Assembly: GCA_933207985.1 (NCBI GenBank)
Contig: OW240921.1
Span: 106,459,655 to 106,523,654 of the forward strand
Source of the DNA: Pelobates cultripes
Lineage: Eukaryota; Chordata; Amphibia; Anura; Pelobatidae
Direction of reading: 5' to 3'
Length of the DNA: 64,000 nt
The first letter of the stretch is position 1, and every line of letters starts with the position of its first letter. A program made the translations under genes and the position numbers. Below, in pieces: positions 43,501 to 55,915 of this stretch. The notes beneath the pieces were generated by a model. That model ran no database searches, was not told where the DNA came from, and saw only the letters and a list, made by a program, of their open reading frames with translations.

Positions 43501-45597
43501 GGACCATAGAACAGGACTTCCTGGTTGATAGCTGGTCCTTGGGACATCACTCATTATTTTAATTGTCCCATTCACTGCATGATAGAAGGAATAGATGGGC
43601 AGTTTATGCTCTCAAGGTTAATGAGAGATAGGAGAGTAAATTAATGGTAAATATGATCATGTGTTGAAAGCTTTTTCTCACGACGATTGAACCAAGACAC
43701 AAATCCATATAGAAATAAATAAGCAGTTATAATAATTAAAATAACTATGACTTATAGAATAATAAGCAGTTCATTAATCCTGGAAGAATTCTGGCTACCA
43801 TTTTGTAGACATGATTAAAGTTTTACCTTTTGTTACCAAATTACGTCAACACGTGACATTATACAATAAGAGGGCTGAATGAAAGGTTGAACTTACTAAA
43901 GAGCATTTTTCCAGTCCATTACTGTTACTATGCTATACAATAATATAACCCTGCAAAATACATTGTGACTGATCAAAACAGTGAACATACATGAAATACA
44001 ATGTATGTAATACAAACACAAGATTAACATATAATGAACTGTAACATTTACCCTAACTCTAATCCCAACACCAACCCTAAAAACTGCATAATATAAATGA
44101 TACATAATGATGAACTGTGTATTATATAATATATGGTAAGTTTAAATTCACATTTCACATGTACTACCCAACCTTTTCTATGTAAATCCCAAGGTTTTAC
44201 CAGTGTAAGAAAACTGATTCTTTCATGAGTCTGCCAATAAATTATTTAAAATGATTGGGTTTTGTATACACTTTGTAACACTGGATGCTTGCAATATATA
44301 TTCATACGTGTTTTACACTCCAAAGAAATTAAATCAGCATTTTTTATATATTTGGTGTGTGAATATTGAAATGGAGGACTAGGATATTGTAGCTGCATAA
44401 AATTTTCAAAAGATTTCTGCATAACATTACAAAAACTTTGCATATCACCAAAGACACAGAAAATAAATGGTTGTTTAACCCCCCCCCCCCACTAACATAC
44501 GATAGCCTTTTCTACACTCATGATTCATATTTGTATAGCATTAAGCCAGAATTATAGGATGTAATCCACCAGGGGGGTTGCTAGGTTCCAGAAGCACATG
44601 GAGTTTAAGTCCAAAGGAAAAATTGATGACCTCCACGTTAACAGAGAGGTTGGAATATGTCATGGCTTTTACACCCAAAATTCTAACAGGTCATTTTAGT
44701 GCGTACCATCAGCAGAATTTGACGTACCAGGATATTGTTCATGGATAGGATATGGTAGCATATCTTAATTTTATATGTGATATTACTAGGGTTTTATTTG
44801 AAAGCATATCTCTCTTTTCTGCCTAAAAAAAATAAAATAGTTTTCGATTATCTACTGTCAATGATGTGTGATGTTTGGAGACCAGTGATTGGGCAATTCT
44901 CTAATTCACGGATAATTAACCAATTACCGTACTGCGGTGTATCAGTGCTGTCCAAGACTAGTTTTCAAGAGTAATTAAAATCCCAGGTTTAAGGGCAATA
45001 CATACCAATGAAATGCATCACAAAATGAATTAGTAATTACATATAAATGAGAGAATTTCAAAAACTCAATCAGGTAATTTGCCCTTGATGATTGAGTTCT
45101 ATATAAAGAAAATGTTTAGCCATATTGTCCTTCAATATATTGCCCTTTAATCAAGACCTGGGGATGCTATAACAGATAACGTGCTACATTCTTAATATTG
45201 GAAATATTGATTTTCAATCCCAAAGAAGATTGTTAGTTTAATAAAATATATCACAAGGAAATCAAATAAAAATACTGCAAATATTAAATAATATGGTTAA
45301 ATCGACATTAAACAACGAGAAGCCTTAAATTCACATTAAATCCACAATTATTACTGATGTTTTTAAAGCGCCAACATATTTTGTAGCATTGTACAATATG
45401 TAAACTAACAAACAAGTAGTTCGATGTACAGGAACTGAAGGTGTTGTGGTCACTGCTCAACTGTGCGTACATTTCACTTACAAATGAGTTGTGCCTCAGT
45501 CTTTTTTGGGCACTTTCAGATAAACTAATATTGACAATCAGAGAATGGTATAAAGTCAAGCTAGTTTATTTATGTCATACCACTATGTTAATTTAGC
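40524..45597. other. Apparently single-copy AT-rich intergenic DNA
   Basis: No supported genes. Poly-T at 42029-42050 and poly-C at 44479-44490. 41690-41930 is complex and TAAT-rich and is a candidate conserved non-coding element. 45358-45420 (AAAGCGCCAACATATTTTGT, GCATTGTACAAT) looks like a minus-strand L2-type 3' tail. Confidence 0.45.
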
Positions 45598-46340
45598 TTA
45601 AAGGAGCACTATAGGGTCAGGAACATCAACATGTATTAATGACCCAAAAAACAAACACGAGTCCTGCGCATCCAGTATAGGTGTGCACACCCAGGTGCTA
45701 CCACAATTTATTTGAGGACAATGTTAATGCAGCAAACGTTTCGAGCAGCTGCCCTTTTTCAATGCTAATGTCCTGTATATATAGTGTATTAATGACCCTA
45801 TAGTGTTAAAACTACCATCTAGCCACACTGCCCCCACACCCCTTAAATATAGTAAACTTATTACCGTTACTCCAGCCTGCTGCTGCTGCTGGTTCTGCCC
45901 CTGATCTGCCTGCTTGGCTGACATCATCAGAGGTTATTTTCTCAGCCAATCCCAATGCTATCTCCTTGAATTGGCTGAGACTAGCAAGGAGGCAGATCAG
46001 GGGCAGAGCCAACACAAGTCAAGCACAGTTCTGGTCAACCAGTATCTCCTCATAGAGATACATTGAATCAATGCATCTCTATGAGGAAAGTTCAGTGTCT
46101 GCATGCAGAGGGTAGAAACACTGAATGGCAGTGCTGCTCACTGTGCAGCACTGTCCCAGGAAGCACCTCTAGCAGCCATCTGAGGAGTGGCCTGCGAAAG
46201 TATCCCCAGGTTGTATTGTAAACACTGCATTTTCTCTGAAAAGACAGTGTTTACAGCAAAAAGCCTAAAAGGAATGGTTATACTCACCAGAACAACTACA
46301 ATAACCTGTAGTTGTTCTGGTGACTATAATATCCCTTTAA
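45598..46340 (+). mobile_element. T2/piggyBac-like MITE with TTAA ends, carrying a small insertion
   Basis: TTAA at 45598-45601 and 46337-46340; ends TTAAAGGAGCACTATAGGGTC and GACTATAATATCCCTTTAA. Interior hairpins: GAGGTTATTTTCTCAGCCAAT/TTGGCTGAGA (45930-45980) and GAGATACATTGAATCAATGCATCTC (46054-46078). Without the insertion at 45646-45798 it is about 590 bp. Non-coding. Confidence 0.8.
45646..45784 (-). mobile_element. 139-bp Penelope-type tail with 14-bp target duplication
   Basis: TGTATTAATGACCC occurs at 45632-45645 and 45785-45798, flanking the insert exactly. On the minus strand the insert begins near a hammerhead-like block (45729-45765: TTGAAAAA, GGGCAGCTGCTC, GAAAC) and ends with GGTGTGCACACC and a CTCGTGTTTGTTTTTT run. 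This fits a very short reverse-transcribed 3' tail. Confidence 0.65.
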
Positions 46341-47859
46341 TACTAATTGATGTCTTATATAAAATTGGGTGTTTATTCTCGACACTGTTTTTTCATTTTA
46401 CTGTATTTGTACAACAGTCTTGCTCGGCAGATATGTAATTTGCTCCTTTTATTAATCATGTACCACCCCAAAATTAAAGAATGAAAAATAAATAAAAGGA
46501 CAATAGTAGTTAACCGAATTGTGAATATAGCACAGTAAATAGGTTATAGGCATGCTATTTAGTCAATATAAGTCTTGATTTAATAAGCTTCCCATTGTTT
46601 TAAAACTGTTAGAAAAAAACGTTCTAAATGATTTACATCTTCAGGACAGGAACAATCATTAAATGATGACGTCATGATGTCATAATTTTTGACCTGTCTC
46701 TTTCCAAGATTCATATATAACCTAGCTTAGGAAAATATGGCATTTGAATGATTTATTTTTATTTTGGCTATGTTAGCCTATAATTATCAGTTATTTTAAT
46801 TTGGCTCATTCTGTAGATTTATCCAGGTTTAGCGAATCTGTTTACATAAAAATATTTTAAATAAGCTGTTTAATATTCCTCAGGCACAAATAATATATAC
46901 AAAGAAAGCATTTATAAGCATAACATGCTTCAAGGAGGAAACAGGAGTAAAAACTCTTTCGATGAACGAATCGTCCTGATTGAAAGGCACAGAGAGGATT
47001 AAATGCTGTGTATAAATACACTTTACCATCACAGTAGGCTGTGCGTTAAGAGGAAGCGACTTATTTCTTTTTTTTATAGTGATGCAGATCAAGTGAAAAG
47101 ACAGAGTATAAATAAAAAGGAAAGATAATTATTTGATGGAGTTCTTCTCGCATGTGCCCCAGCAGGGAAGGGACTAGATGCTTAGTACTGTAGACTGCCA
47201 TTAAAAGAAGTCGTAAATTGTCACAGGAGAAAATTGAAGACAGGAGATTGAAGAGGTTCAGGCGCTAGTCATGTTATTTCCATTTGACTACGCATTTCGC
47301 TGAGATTTTTGCATAGTAAAGAAATCAGTGTCTTTTGAAATGTAGCAGTATTTCACAAAATATATCTAATTTATTTGCTGTATTTTGTGAATGTTTTGAT
47401 ACAATGTCAACTAACACAGATATTTGTATAAACTGATGAAAGATGTTTCCAGCAAGTGACAAGCCGTTGACGATCCATCATTATCACAGTTTTCTAGTTA
47501 ATATTTGTGATGCTTATGGAAAAACTAACGGAGCTACTAGTGGACTCTCAAAGAAAACTCAGTTAAAACATGTGAGATGTTGGTGTGGCTTAGTAATCCT
47601 TTTTTGCTGAGCCTTATAACTCTTTTCTGATGATTTTAAACCACTTTAGATTGCCAATTGTCTATACATGATTGCCAGGGTCTACAATGATTTTGTTGAT
47701 ATCAGATCTCAAGCAAAGGGCAGATCAAACTGGTAGTCCACTGGACCACCAGGAAAACTGGACCCAACGGACCACCAGGCAGTAAGGATCATATACCTTC
47801 TCACTGCCAATAGGTAGGAGGTTTAACCAAAAAAAAAACAAAAAACAAACAGCAACGAG
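46341..47859. other. Intergenic DNA without recognised features
   Basis: AT-rich. A palindromic TGACGTCA (CRE-type octamer) lies at about 46669 within ATGATGACGTCATGATGTCAT. No gene supported. Confidence 0.4.
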
Positions 47860-48475
47860 TGTGGAGGCTGGAGGGGGGATTACAGCTTCCCCAGAAACAA
47901 TCTACCCATCTCCCCACACACATTCAGCCTGTCACCCAATCCTCCACACACACGTACACTCACCCTGTTACATCATCCCCACCACACATTCATTCAGCAC
48001 GTCACATTTACTTCCCACATGTACCCCTCACACAAGGTCACATTGCCGAAGTCACCCTGTTATACTCACTCTGCTACAGTCACCCTGCCATGTTACACTC
48101 ACTTTGTTGCAGTCATCCTGCCACTCTGTCACAACCCCTCTGCCACAGTAACCCCCATGAACACACAGACACCACCCCACAGACAATAAGGTTACTCACA
48201 CAATCACCCCTCACACATACAACACAGCCCCCCATTGTAAAAGCAATGCACACAGCAAGACCACAAGCAGTCACCCCCAATGCACTAAAAACACTGCAAG
48301 CAGTTCCCTCCACACATACGCTCATAGACACAGTGGTACAGAGACACAAACAAGTATGCATTGCAGGTACAGTTATGGATACACACACACACAGTTATAC
48401 ATTCATAGATGCACAAGGATACTTACTGCCAGATACACATTCTGAAGCACATACATGCTACACAATGCCAGAATT

Positions 48476-48657
48476 AGTATTTAGGGCCCCCACCCGCCGC
48501 TCAGGGGTGGGGGCTGGGGGGGAGGACATTAGGTCCCCCCCTTTTTAGTATTTAGGGCCCCCACCCGCCGCGCAGGGGTGGGGGCGGGGGGGGAGGACAG
48601 TAGGTCCCCCCCCTCATTATCTTTATGGCCCCCACCCGCCGCCCAGGGGTGGGGGCA
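48476..48657 (+). repeat. 71-bp tandem repeat, about 2.6 copies
   Basis: AGGGCCCCCACCCGCCGC begins at 48483 and 48554, and a variant at 48625. Units contain CAGGGGTGGGGGC, which can pair with GCCCCCACCC, so each unit is itself a hairpin. Confidence 0.85.
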
Positions 48658-48669
48658 ATAGGTGGTTTT

Positions 48670-48893
48670 TTACAGTGAGCAGCCACTGGCTGCTCACTGC
48701 TTACTAGACATGCCCCTACTCGCTGCATAGCGAGTAGGGGCAGAATTTACTAATACTAAGTAATCTTTACTTAGTATTAGTAAATGTGGCTGAAAGACCA
48801 ATTTAGGTCTTTCAGCCTTTTAGTAGATAGCTCTCTAATACCGTGGGAATTAGGGAGTTATCTACTAAGCGGCTGCAAGATGCAGCCGCGGAT
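48670..48893. repeat. Chain of six adjacent hairpins
   Basis: CAGTGAGCAGCCA/TGGCTGCTCACTG, CCCCTACTCGCT/AGCGAGTAGGGG, TTACTAATACTAAGTAA/TTACTTAGTATTAGTAA, GGCTGAAAGACC/GGTCTTTCAGCC, TTAGTAGATAGCTC/GAGTTATCTACTAA and GCGGCTGCA/TGCAGCCGC follow one another with little spacer. Confidence 0.85.
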
Positions 48894-49378
48894 CGGAGTT
48901 TGCATGCCACAGTCCAGGTGTTAGTCCCCTTGAAACAACTTTTCCATCACTATTGTGGCCAGAAAGAGTCCCTGTGTGTTTTAAAATTCGCCTGCCTATT
49001 GAAGTCTATGGCGGTTCGCCCGGGTTCGCGAACATTTGCCGAAATTCGCGTTCGCCGTTTGCGAACCGAAAATTTCATGTTCGCGACATCTCTATTCATA
49101 TTAATACATAATTGAGTGCGATGCTGATAGTGTCCTAAATGTTACTTCTGTTCCATAACATCTGCGTTTAGTAATTCCCTTCAAATCCTTATAGTTTCTT
49201 TTTTTTATTAGGCAACTTAAAAATATTGGTGTTTAACTTTATAACTCCTGTGGATTCTTTATATCTGTTTTGTTCCTGAATAGGATACTTTATTAGAAGG
49301 AAGTGGAAAAAACAACAACTAAAACAAACATGAAGCAAACTGGACGTGTTTATCAGGCTTTATTTTTGTAATCTAGGG

Positions 49379-50633
49379 CAGCGGTTCCCAAACTATGTGT
49401 CCCGCGACGTGCACACAGGGGTGCCGCGGAATGTTTCCCCGGTGCTATCATTATAGCACCGAGGAAGCATTACTGCCGAACAGGGGCCCGGTTGGGTGCC
49501 GCGGTCCTTTAAGACTGCTACCGGACCACTGTAATGTCGGCTGGCTAGGAGGAAGTGACATCCTGCAGGGAGACAGCATGGAATGAGGCAGCCCCAGCAT
49601 GAGGGGAGAGGAGCACAAAGTGCTCCAGACCTCTCACGCCCACAAGCAGCAGCAGGACTCCATGCCACCCTCCTGGACACACAAGGTAAGCTAGGTGTGT
49701 ATGTGTATAGGAGTGTGTGTTAGTACAAATCTGTGTGAGTATGAGTGTGTGTGTGTGTGTGTGAGTGTGAGTGTGTGTGAGTATGAGTGTGTGTATGGGT
49801 GTGTGTATGTGTATGGGTGTGTTTATGAGTTTGAGCGTGATTGAGTATGAGTGTGTGTGAGTATGAGTGTGTGTATGTATGAGTGTGAGTGAGTGTGTGT
49901 GTGTGTGTAAGTGTGTGTGTGTGTCAGGGTGTGCATCTGTGTGTGTATATATTTATGTCAGTGTGCTTCTGTGTCTGCACAGACATCTGTGTATCTGCAT
50001 CTGTGTGTCAGGGTGTGTGTTTCTATGTCAGTGTGTGTATCTGTGTCATGGTGTGGGCATGTATCAATGTTTGTGTGTGTCAGGGTGCATGTGTGTGTAT
50101 CTATGTGCGTCTGTGTGTATTTATATATTTGTGTATGTCGTGTATTTATATGCATCTGTGTGTTAATGTGCATAAATATCTGTGTAAGTATGTATGCATG
50201 TATGTGGTAGTGTATATGCATGCATCCAAGCAGTCAAACACCAGCACAACATACAAAAACACTCCTGCAATCAACACAAATATTACATACAAGCACACCC
50301 TTGCATTCAAACTCAAAAAATATATACAAGCACACCCCTTCACTCAAACACAAATACTTCACACAAATGTACATCTGCATTTAAAAGTGAACATTACATT
50401 CAGACACATCCCTGCATTCAAACGCAAACACTACATACAAACACACCCCTGTATTAAAACACAATAACTATATACAAGCACCCCCAAACACCAACACTGT
50501 ACATTACACTATAGCGCCAGTAAATGCTGCAGCACTGTACAGATATACAACCTAGGAATTCTGACTTGGGGTGCCTTGGAAAAATACTAAAATATAAAGG
50601 GCGCCTTGAACCTAAAATGTTTGGGAACCACTG
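49379..50633 (+). mobile_element. Complete non-autonomous hAT element with exact 8-bp target duplication
   Basis: Termini CAGCGGTTCCCAAAC and GTTTGGGAACCACTG are inverted repeats of the Charlie-like hAT type. ATCTAGGG at 49371-49378 is repeated at 50634-50641. The 1255-bp interior has a GC-rich left part (49400-49680), a TG array (49690-50220) and a CA array (50225-50490), with no transposase. Long frames on both strands (for example 49889-50467) come from the arrays. A copy of the L2-like word AGCGCCAGTAAATGCTGCAGC lies near 50511 as two shorter pieces. Confidence 0.9.
49690..50490. repeat. TG-rich array followed by CA-rich array inside the hAT element
   Basis: TGTGTATGAGTGTGTG-type units to about 50220, then ACATACAAACACACCCCTGCATTCAAAC-type units of about 38-40 bp to 50490. 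The switch in strand polarity near 50225 could form a long foldback. Confidence 0.8.
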
Positions 50634-50641
50634 ATCTAGGG

Positions 50642-51713
50642 TATTTTACACTTTGGTCTTTTAGTTGTATGAAGCTTGGTTTCCTCTAGAGGGTGCTGTA
50701 TCTGAAAAAAACGATGCCATACTTTTTACTTCCCAAAGGTTTATTCAGTAAATTGGTATCTCTGGAGAATTTTCAAGTGAATTTCAAGTTTTAATTTAAG
50801 AAAAATAATTCCCAATGAGGATTTATTTCTGTTTTGATCAAAGCTTTGCAATTTGTTTGTCAGTTCTCCACCGTTTAGTTTAGTAAATATTGTAATGTAA
50901 AACTGCTGTTTTATAAAACCTTGTGTCTTGTAGTAGCATTTTATAAGTCTTTAGAATGTTCCCTGGATAATGTCACTATAGAATAAATGCATGCAAATAA
51001 AACAAAACAAAAAAGCATAAAGCATGTAGTAGTTCTAAAAAGAAAAAGAATTCAAATGATTATTGAAACACGTATGCGCATTTGTTAAAAAGTCAAAAAA
51101 GAGAAATACTCATTTATTATCACTATCAGTTTTTTAGAACAGGTTAAGAGAAAAGAAAAAAACTCTACCACATTCCCAGAGACCAATATTTCCACGTTCT
51201 AATAACTTAATGAATGGAATTTGAAAACTGCAGGTGGTCTCTAACCTTTCACCTTGAAGAATAACCCAAAAGAAGCAGTATAATGACCCATATCCCAGAG
51301 CATTCATCTCACAGAAGGTCATTAGAGAGCAGATCAGAATATGACCACATTGTAGGAGCTCGGTGAGATACTGAACTTCTGGACGTTGAATTTAGTTTTT
51401 TCACAAACCTTCCCCTCACTCCTCAATTATTGATTTTTCTGCCTTTTTCACTTTAAACTGGTTTATACCCCGCACCATTCTAACCTGCCAATTGCTGCTT
51501 TTAATCTTAAAGTTTGGAAACTTCAATGAGTTCAAGAAACCACTGAGACCAGAATATTTTGTGAAGAATTAAAAAAACAGAGATAGAAGTTCCCTTAGAA
51601 TGCAGATATCTAAGATAAATAACTTTTTACATTGTACACTTTCTTTGGGGGCTCTAAAGATATTGGCTAATAAAGACACACCATAGCTTTAAAGACCCTT
51701 AAACTCAATCCTG
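50642..51713. other. Intergenic DNA without recognised features
   Basis: AT-rich, no termini, no supported gene. Confidence 0.4.
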
Positions 51714-52325
51714 CCCTGGCTGCCTGTTTATCTCCATACTCCTGCCCGGCTACCTGTTTATCCCCCTGTTCCGGCCCTGGCTGCCTGTTTATCTCCATAC
51801 TCCTGCCCGGCTGCCTGTTTATCCCCCTGTTCCTGCCCTGGCTGCCTGTTTATCTCCATACTCCTGCCCGGCTACCTGTTTATCCCCCTGTTCCTGCCCT
51901 GGCTGCCTGTTTATCCCCCTGTTCCTGCCCTGGCTGCCTGTTTATCTCCATACTCCTGCCCGGCTGCCTGTTTATCCCCCTGTTCCTGCCCTGGCTGCCT
52001 GTTTATCTCCATACTCCTGCCCTGGCTGCCTGTTTATCCCCCTGTTCCTGCCCTGGCTGCCTGTTTATCCATCTCCACTCCTGCCCTGGCTGCCTGTTTA
52101 TCCCCCTGTTCCTGCCCTGGCTGCCTGTTTATGCCCATGTTTCTGCCCCAGCTGCCTGCATATCTTTTTGTTCCTGCCTTGGATGCCTGTGTATTCCCTA
52201 TGTTCCTTCCCTGTCTACTTGTATATCTCCATGTTCCTGCCATGTCTGCCTGTATATCTCCATGTTCCTGCCCCGTCTGCCTGTATATATCCCCCATGTT
52301 CCTGACCCTGCTGCATGTTTATCCC
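51714..52325. repeat. 31-bp minisatellite (CCTGCCCTGGCTGCCTGTTTATCC... type)
   Basis: About 20 units of 30-31 bp. Two variants, TTTATCCCCCTGTTCCTGCCC and TTTATCTCCATACTCCTGCCC (each shown as 20-base core), alternate on the left, making 61-62-bp higher-order units. Units become divergent to the right of 52130. Confidence 0.9.
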
Positions 52326-53395
52326 ACCCTTGTTCCTGTGTCCCCTTGGCATAGCTTTACACTTGCTTAGCTTCCTTTAGTGTCTTAGTACTGCTCATAA
52401 ACTCTCGCTAAACCTACTAGTTTTGCTTCAGTTTTTTATTCTTTTTGATATATGTACACCATATTGGTATTTATTTTTCTATAGATTTACTTAACCTGTA
52501 GATTTAACTGACGTTCTCCCCAACTACATTCCTTTTTTTCCCGACAAACATGGATAAGCCATTTGGACATCTGAAAGAACTCTTGGACATGCGACTCCAG
52601 GAAGGTTAAAAACAATCAAAAAATCTTTAAGTTTGTATGTGCAATAAGTTCTATTTTCAATATGGCTGTAGAGTTCACTGTTTACTTAAACTGGCTGATT
52701 TCTGAACACATTTTAGTTTAAAAAAATATTATTGTTCTTTGTATTGCTGAGTAAATATTATACAACCATTCATGACAAACAATTGGAGCTCCTATAGGTA
52801 GTACGTTGAAGAACACATGGGTTTTGGGCTCAAACTAGGGACGGTCCCAATTTACAGACTGAGATTTGCCAGTGACCGGCAACATTTTGCCACAAAACTC
52901 TGTTTATGGGATGTGTAAACATATATTTGCTTTGTGGCCTTATTTGCAGTTATAAATTGCACTGTTTAATGGGAGGGTGATAGGCCTTTTGTTCTACTAA
53001 GGATTTAAAAATTAAGCAAATGATTCATATAATGCTTTCCCTTTTATTATCAAGCACATGAGAACACAGAAATGTTTAAGAAGATTTTACTGCTGCTATG
53101 GCAACCAAGTCGTTCAGCCTATGTGTGCCTTCTGTAAATCATATCATTACAGGCTAGAATTAATTAGTCCCATAAAAAAATATGGATGAAGCCATTTTTT
53201 TTAAGATTTTTTTTTTCTTGGCAGGAATCTGGCACTCTTAAGTAATAGGGGTGATGTTCCTTGTACTTTTTCGAAGGTTATAAAAGTACTCAGCTGTGGA
53301 GAAAGAACGGCGTGTATAAGAGAGAAAATAGTGTCAATCCATTAAATTATTCTAATTTTTAGAAACAACTTTCTTTAACTGATCATTAGCGCCAC
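52326..53395. other. Intergenic DNA without recognised features
   Basis: AT-rich, no supported gene or terminus. Confidence 0.4.
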
Positions 53396-53404
53396 CTGCA
53401 GTAC

Positions 53405-53600
53405 AAATTACTATTATTATTATTCTATTATTTATGTAGCGCCAGCAAATTCCGTAGCGCTGTACAATGGGTGGACTAACAGACCCGTAATTGTAACCAG
53501 ACAAATGGACGCACAGGAACAGAGGGCCCCGCTCAATGAGTTTACATGATAGAGGGAGTGGGGTATAGTGACACAAAGGCTCTAAGTAGGGGTAATGAAA
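53405..53600 (-). mobile_element. L2-type 3' tail, minus orientation
   Basis: TTATTATTATTCTATTATTTATGTAGCGCC, given here as TTATTATTATTC then ATGTAGCGCCAGCAAATTCC, and GTACAATGGGTGGACTAAC are the reverse complement of the tail at 4290-4372. The matching region extends over CAATGAGTTTACATGATAG. Confidence 0.7.
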
Positions 53601-54599
53601 TAGGATGCTAGAAAAGTCATCACTGAGAACTTAGTAGGTTATTTTTGACAGTTGCAGGAGAGAAGTCACGGGGGGAGGAGAGGGAGGGGATGAAAACCCG
53701 CAAATGGTTTAACCCCTTTCCGACCTTGGAAGTGCAGGGTACGTCCGACAAAAAACGGAAGTTAATGATAGCCGCCGTACCCTGCACGTCCGCTGCTAAA
53801 ATGACCCGGGTACTCACTTGGACCAATGATCCGCGGTGATACCAGTCCAGGGGGACTGCCCGAGATTCCAGCAGTCCCCCTGCTGCATCTCCGTCCTCTC
53901 CGGCACTCCAGAGCCATGTGATCACCATGAACACATATTAGGGCAGTAACCCTTAAAGTTCTCAGTGCATGTATTCTTAAATTGCTATGTGTGTCAAAAA
54001 AATCACCAATAATTTTTATTTTTTTTAAATTTGGCATAGATTGATGGTAACATGGTTGCATGAAAAGAGTAAAAAAAAAAAAAACAAGTTTAATACCTTA
54101 GGTTGTCTTTTTTTAATAAATATATACATGTGAAGGGTTATTCAGGGATTCCTGACATATATCAGTGTTACAATGTAACTTGCGTTAATTTTGAAAAAAC
54201 ATGGTTTGGAAAAATCAAAGTGCTACTTGTACTTATTGCCCTAAAACTTGCATAAAAGCTAAGAACATATTAACATTGGGTATTTCTAAACTCAGGACAA
54301 AATTTAGAAACTATTTAGCATGGTTGTTTTTTGGCGGTTGTATATGCATAAACACAGGGCCGTCTTTAATAACGAATGGACCCTGGGCAAGTGTTTGCTT
54401 GGGCCCCCTGGGCCCTGCCGCTCTCGCCCCTCACTCCCTGGTATGCAATCACGGCATCCATCCCAACGCAGTGGCGGTACTAAAGTAGAATGAATTTTAT
54501 TGGGACCCCCAATTGCAAGGTTGGACTAAAGGTAAAACCCCATCTGTCGTGCAACTCCAACAATGCTTTGACAGCTGGGACTCTACCAATTTCCCATGC

Positions 54600-55915
54600 T
54601 TGCAGGGTTGTATTTAGCACTGAGCCATGTTTGTATGTTTGAATGTAGGCATGTGTTTGTATGGAGTATGTTTGTGTGAATGTGTTTGTATGTGGTACTA
54701 GAGTTTGAATGCAAGTGTGCATTTATGTGTAGTGTTTGTTTTTGAATGTAGGAATGTGCTTGTATGTAGTGTTGACGTTTCAATGCAGGAGTGTGTTTTA
54801 TATGTAGTGTTAAAGTTTGAATGGAGGGGTGTATTTGTATTTAAAGTTGCGGCTCAGATGCAGAGGTACACACTCTGACGCACAAGCAGATACACAGATA
54901 CATACACTGACTACATACAGATAAACAGGCACATACACTGACAGACACACTGACACGGGTACATATATTGACACACACACAGACACATACACTGGTAGAC
55001 GTACTGACAGACATACTGACACAGGCACATATACAAACATACTGACACACAGACACATATACCAACATACTGACACACACACACAGACACATACACTGAT
55101 CAACATACTGACACACATACACTGACAGAAATACTGACACCCACACACTGACAGATATACTGACACCCACATACACTGAGAAATACTGACACACACACAC
55201 AGGCACATACACTGACACACACAGACTGATATACTGACACACACACACACAGACATACTGGAACACAGACAGATATACTGACACATGCATACACATGCAC
55301 TAACAGACATACTGACGCACTGACAGACATACTGACACATACACATACTGACACACACAGATATACACACACATATATACTGACACACAGACAGACATAC
55401 ATACTGACAAAACACGCAGACGTAACGACACACAGACAAACGCCGCGACACACAGACGCGCTTACCTGACACACACTAAGCACACATACACTACAACACA
55501 CTAACACACAGGCACGCACTAGCTTTTACACCAGAGCACACACTAACACACACATACACTAACACACACTAACACACAAACACTACACTTTAACACACAT
55601 ACACAAAAACACACACACACTAACACACATACACTAACTTACACATACACCCCAACACACAAACACACACTAACACACATACACTAACACATACCTAACT
55701 GCAACACACTAACACACATACACTAACACACAAACACACCACGCTACTAACACACACAAACACACTTACTAACACACATACACAAACACACACTAACACA
55801 CATACCGCCAACTTACACACTAACACACAAACACACACTAACACACACTAACACACAAACACACACTAACACACACATACACTAACACACAAACACATAA
55901 ACACACATTTTTTTT
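54600..55915. repeat. GT-type then CA-type minisatellites inside the inner element
   Basis: 54600-54840: GTGTTTGTATGTAGTGTT-like units of about 45-55 bp. 54850-55480: GACACACATACACTGACAGA-like units. 55480-55910: ACTAACACACATACACTAAC-like units. The 220-codon minus-strand frame of Cys/Val/Ser repeats is an artefact of the array. Confidence 0.85.

Larger units (their letters stand above)
47860..49094. mobile_element. Unclassified non-autonomous DNA transposon rich in hairpins
   Basis: Parts in order: a CA/CCC-rich low-complexity block (47880-48470), a 71-bp G/C-rich tandem repeat (48476-48657), six consecutive hairpins (48670-48893) and a conserved-looking end with CGCCATAGACTTCAATAGG (reverse strand, about 49018-49000) and GTTCGCGACATCTCT at 49080-49094. 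The right-end word on the minus strand, AGAGATGTCGCGAAC, is a terminal sequence I recognise as widespread in frog genomes. Left terminus not identified. The frames at 47859-48548 are low-complexity. Confidence 0.5.

Noticed and set aside
46664..46682. TGACGTCA as a promoter CRE
   Set aside because: No transcription unit or promoter elements nearby; an isolated octamer is expected by chance at this scale.
51714..52325. CRISPR-like 31-bp repeats
   Set aside because: The units are head-to-tail with no spacers; it is a minisatellite.
54810..55519. Cys/Val/Ser-repeat frame of 220 codons
   Set aside because: Encoded by the CA array inside a hAT-like element; unit-length periodicity and all frames open.
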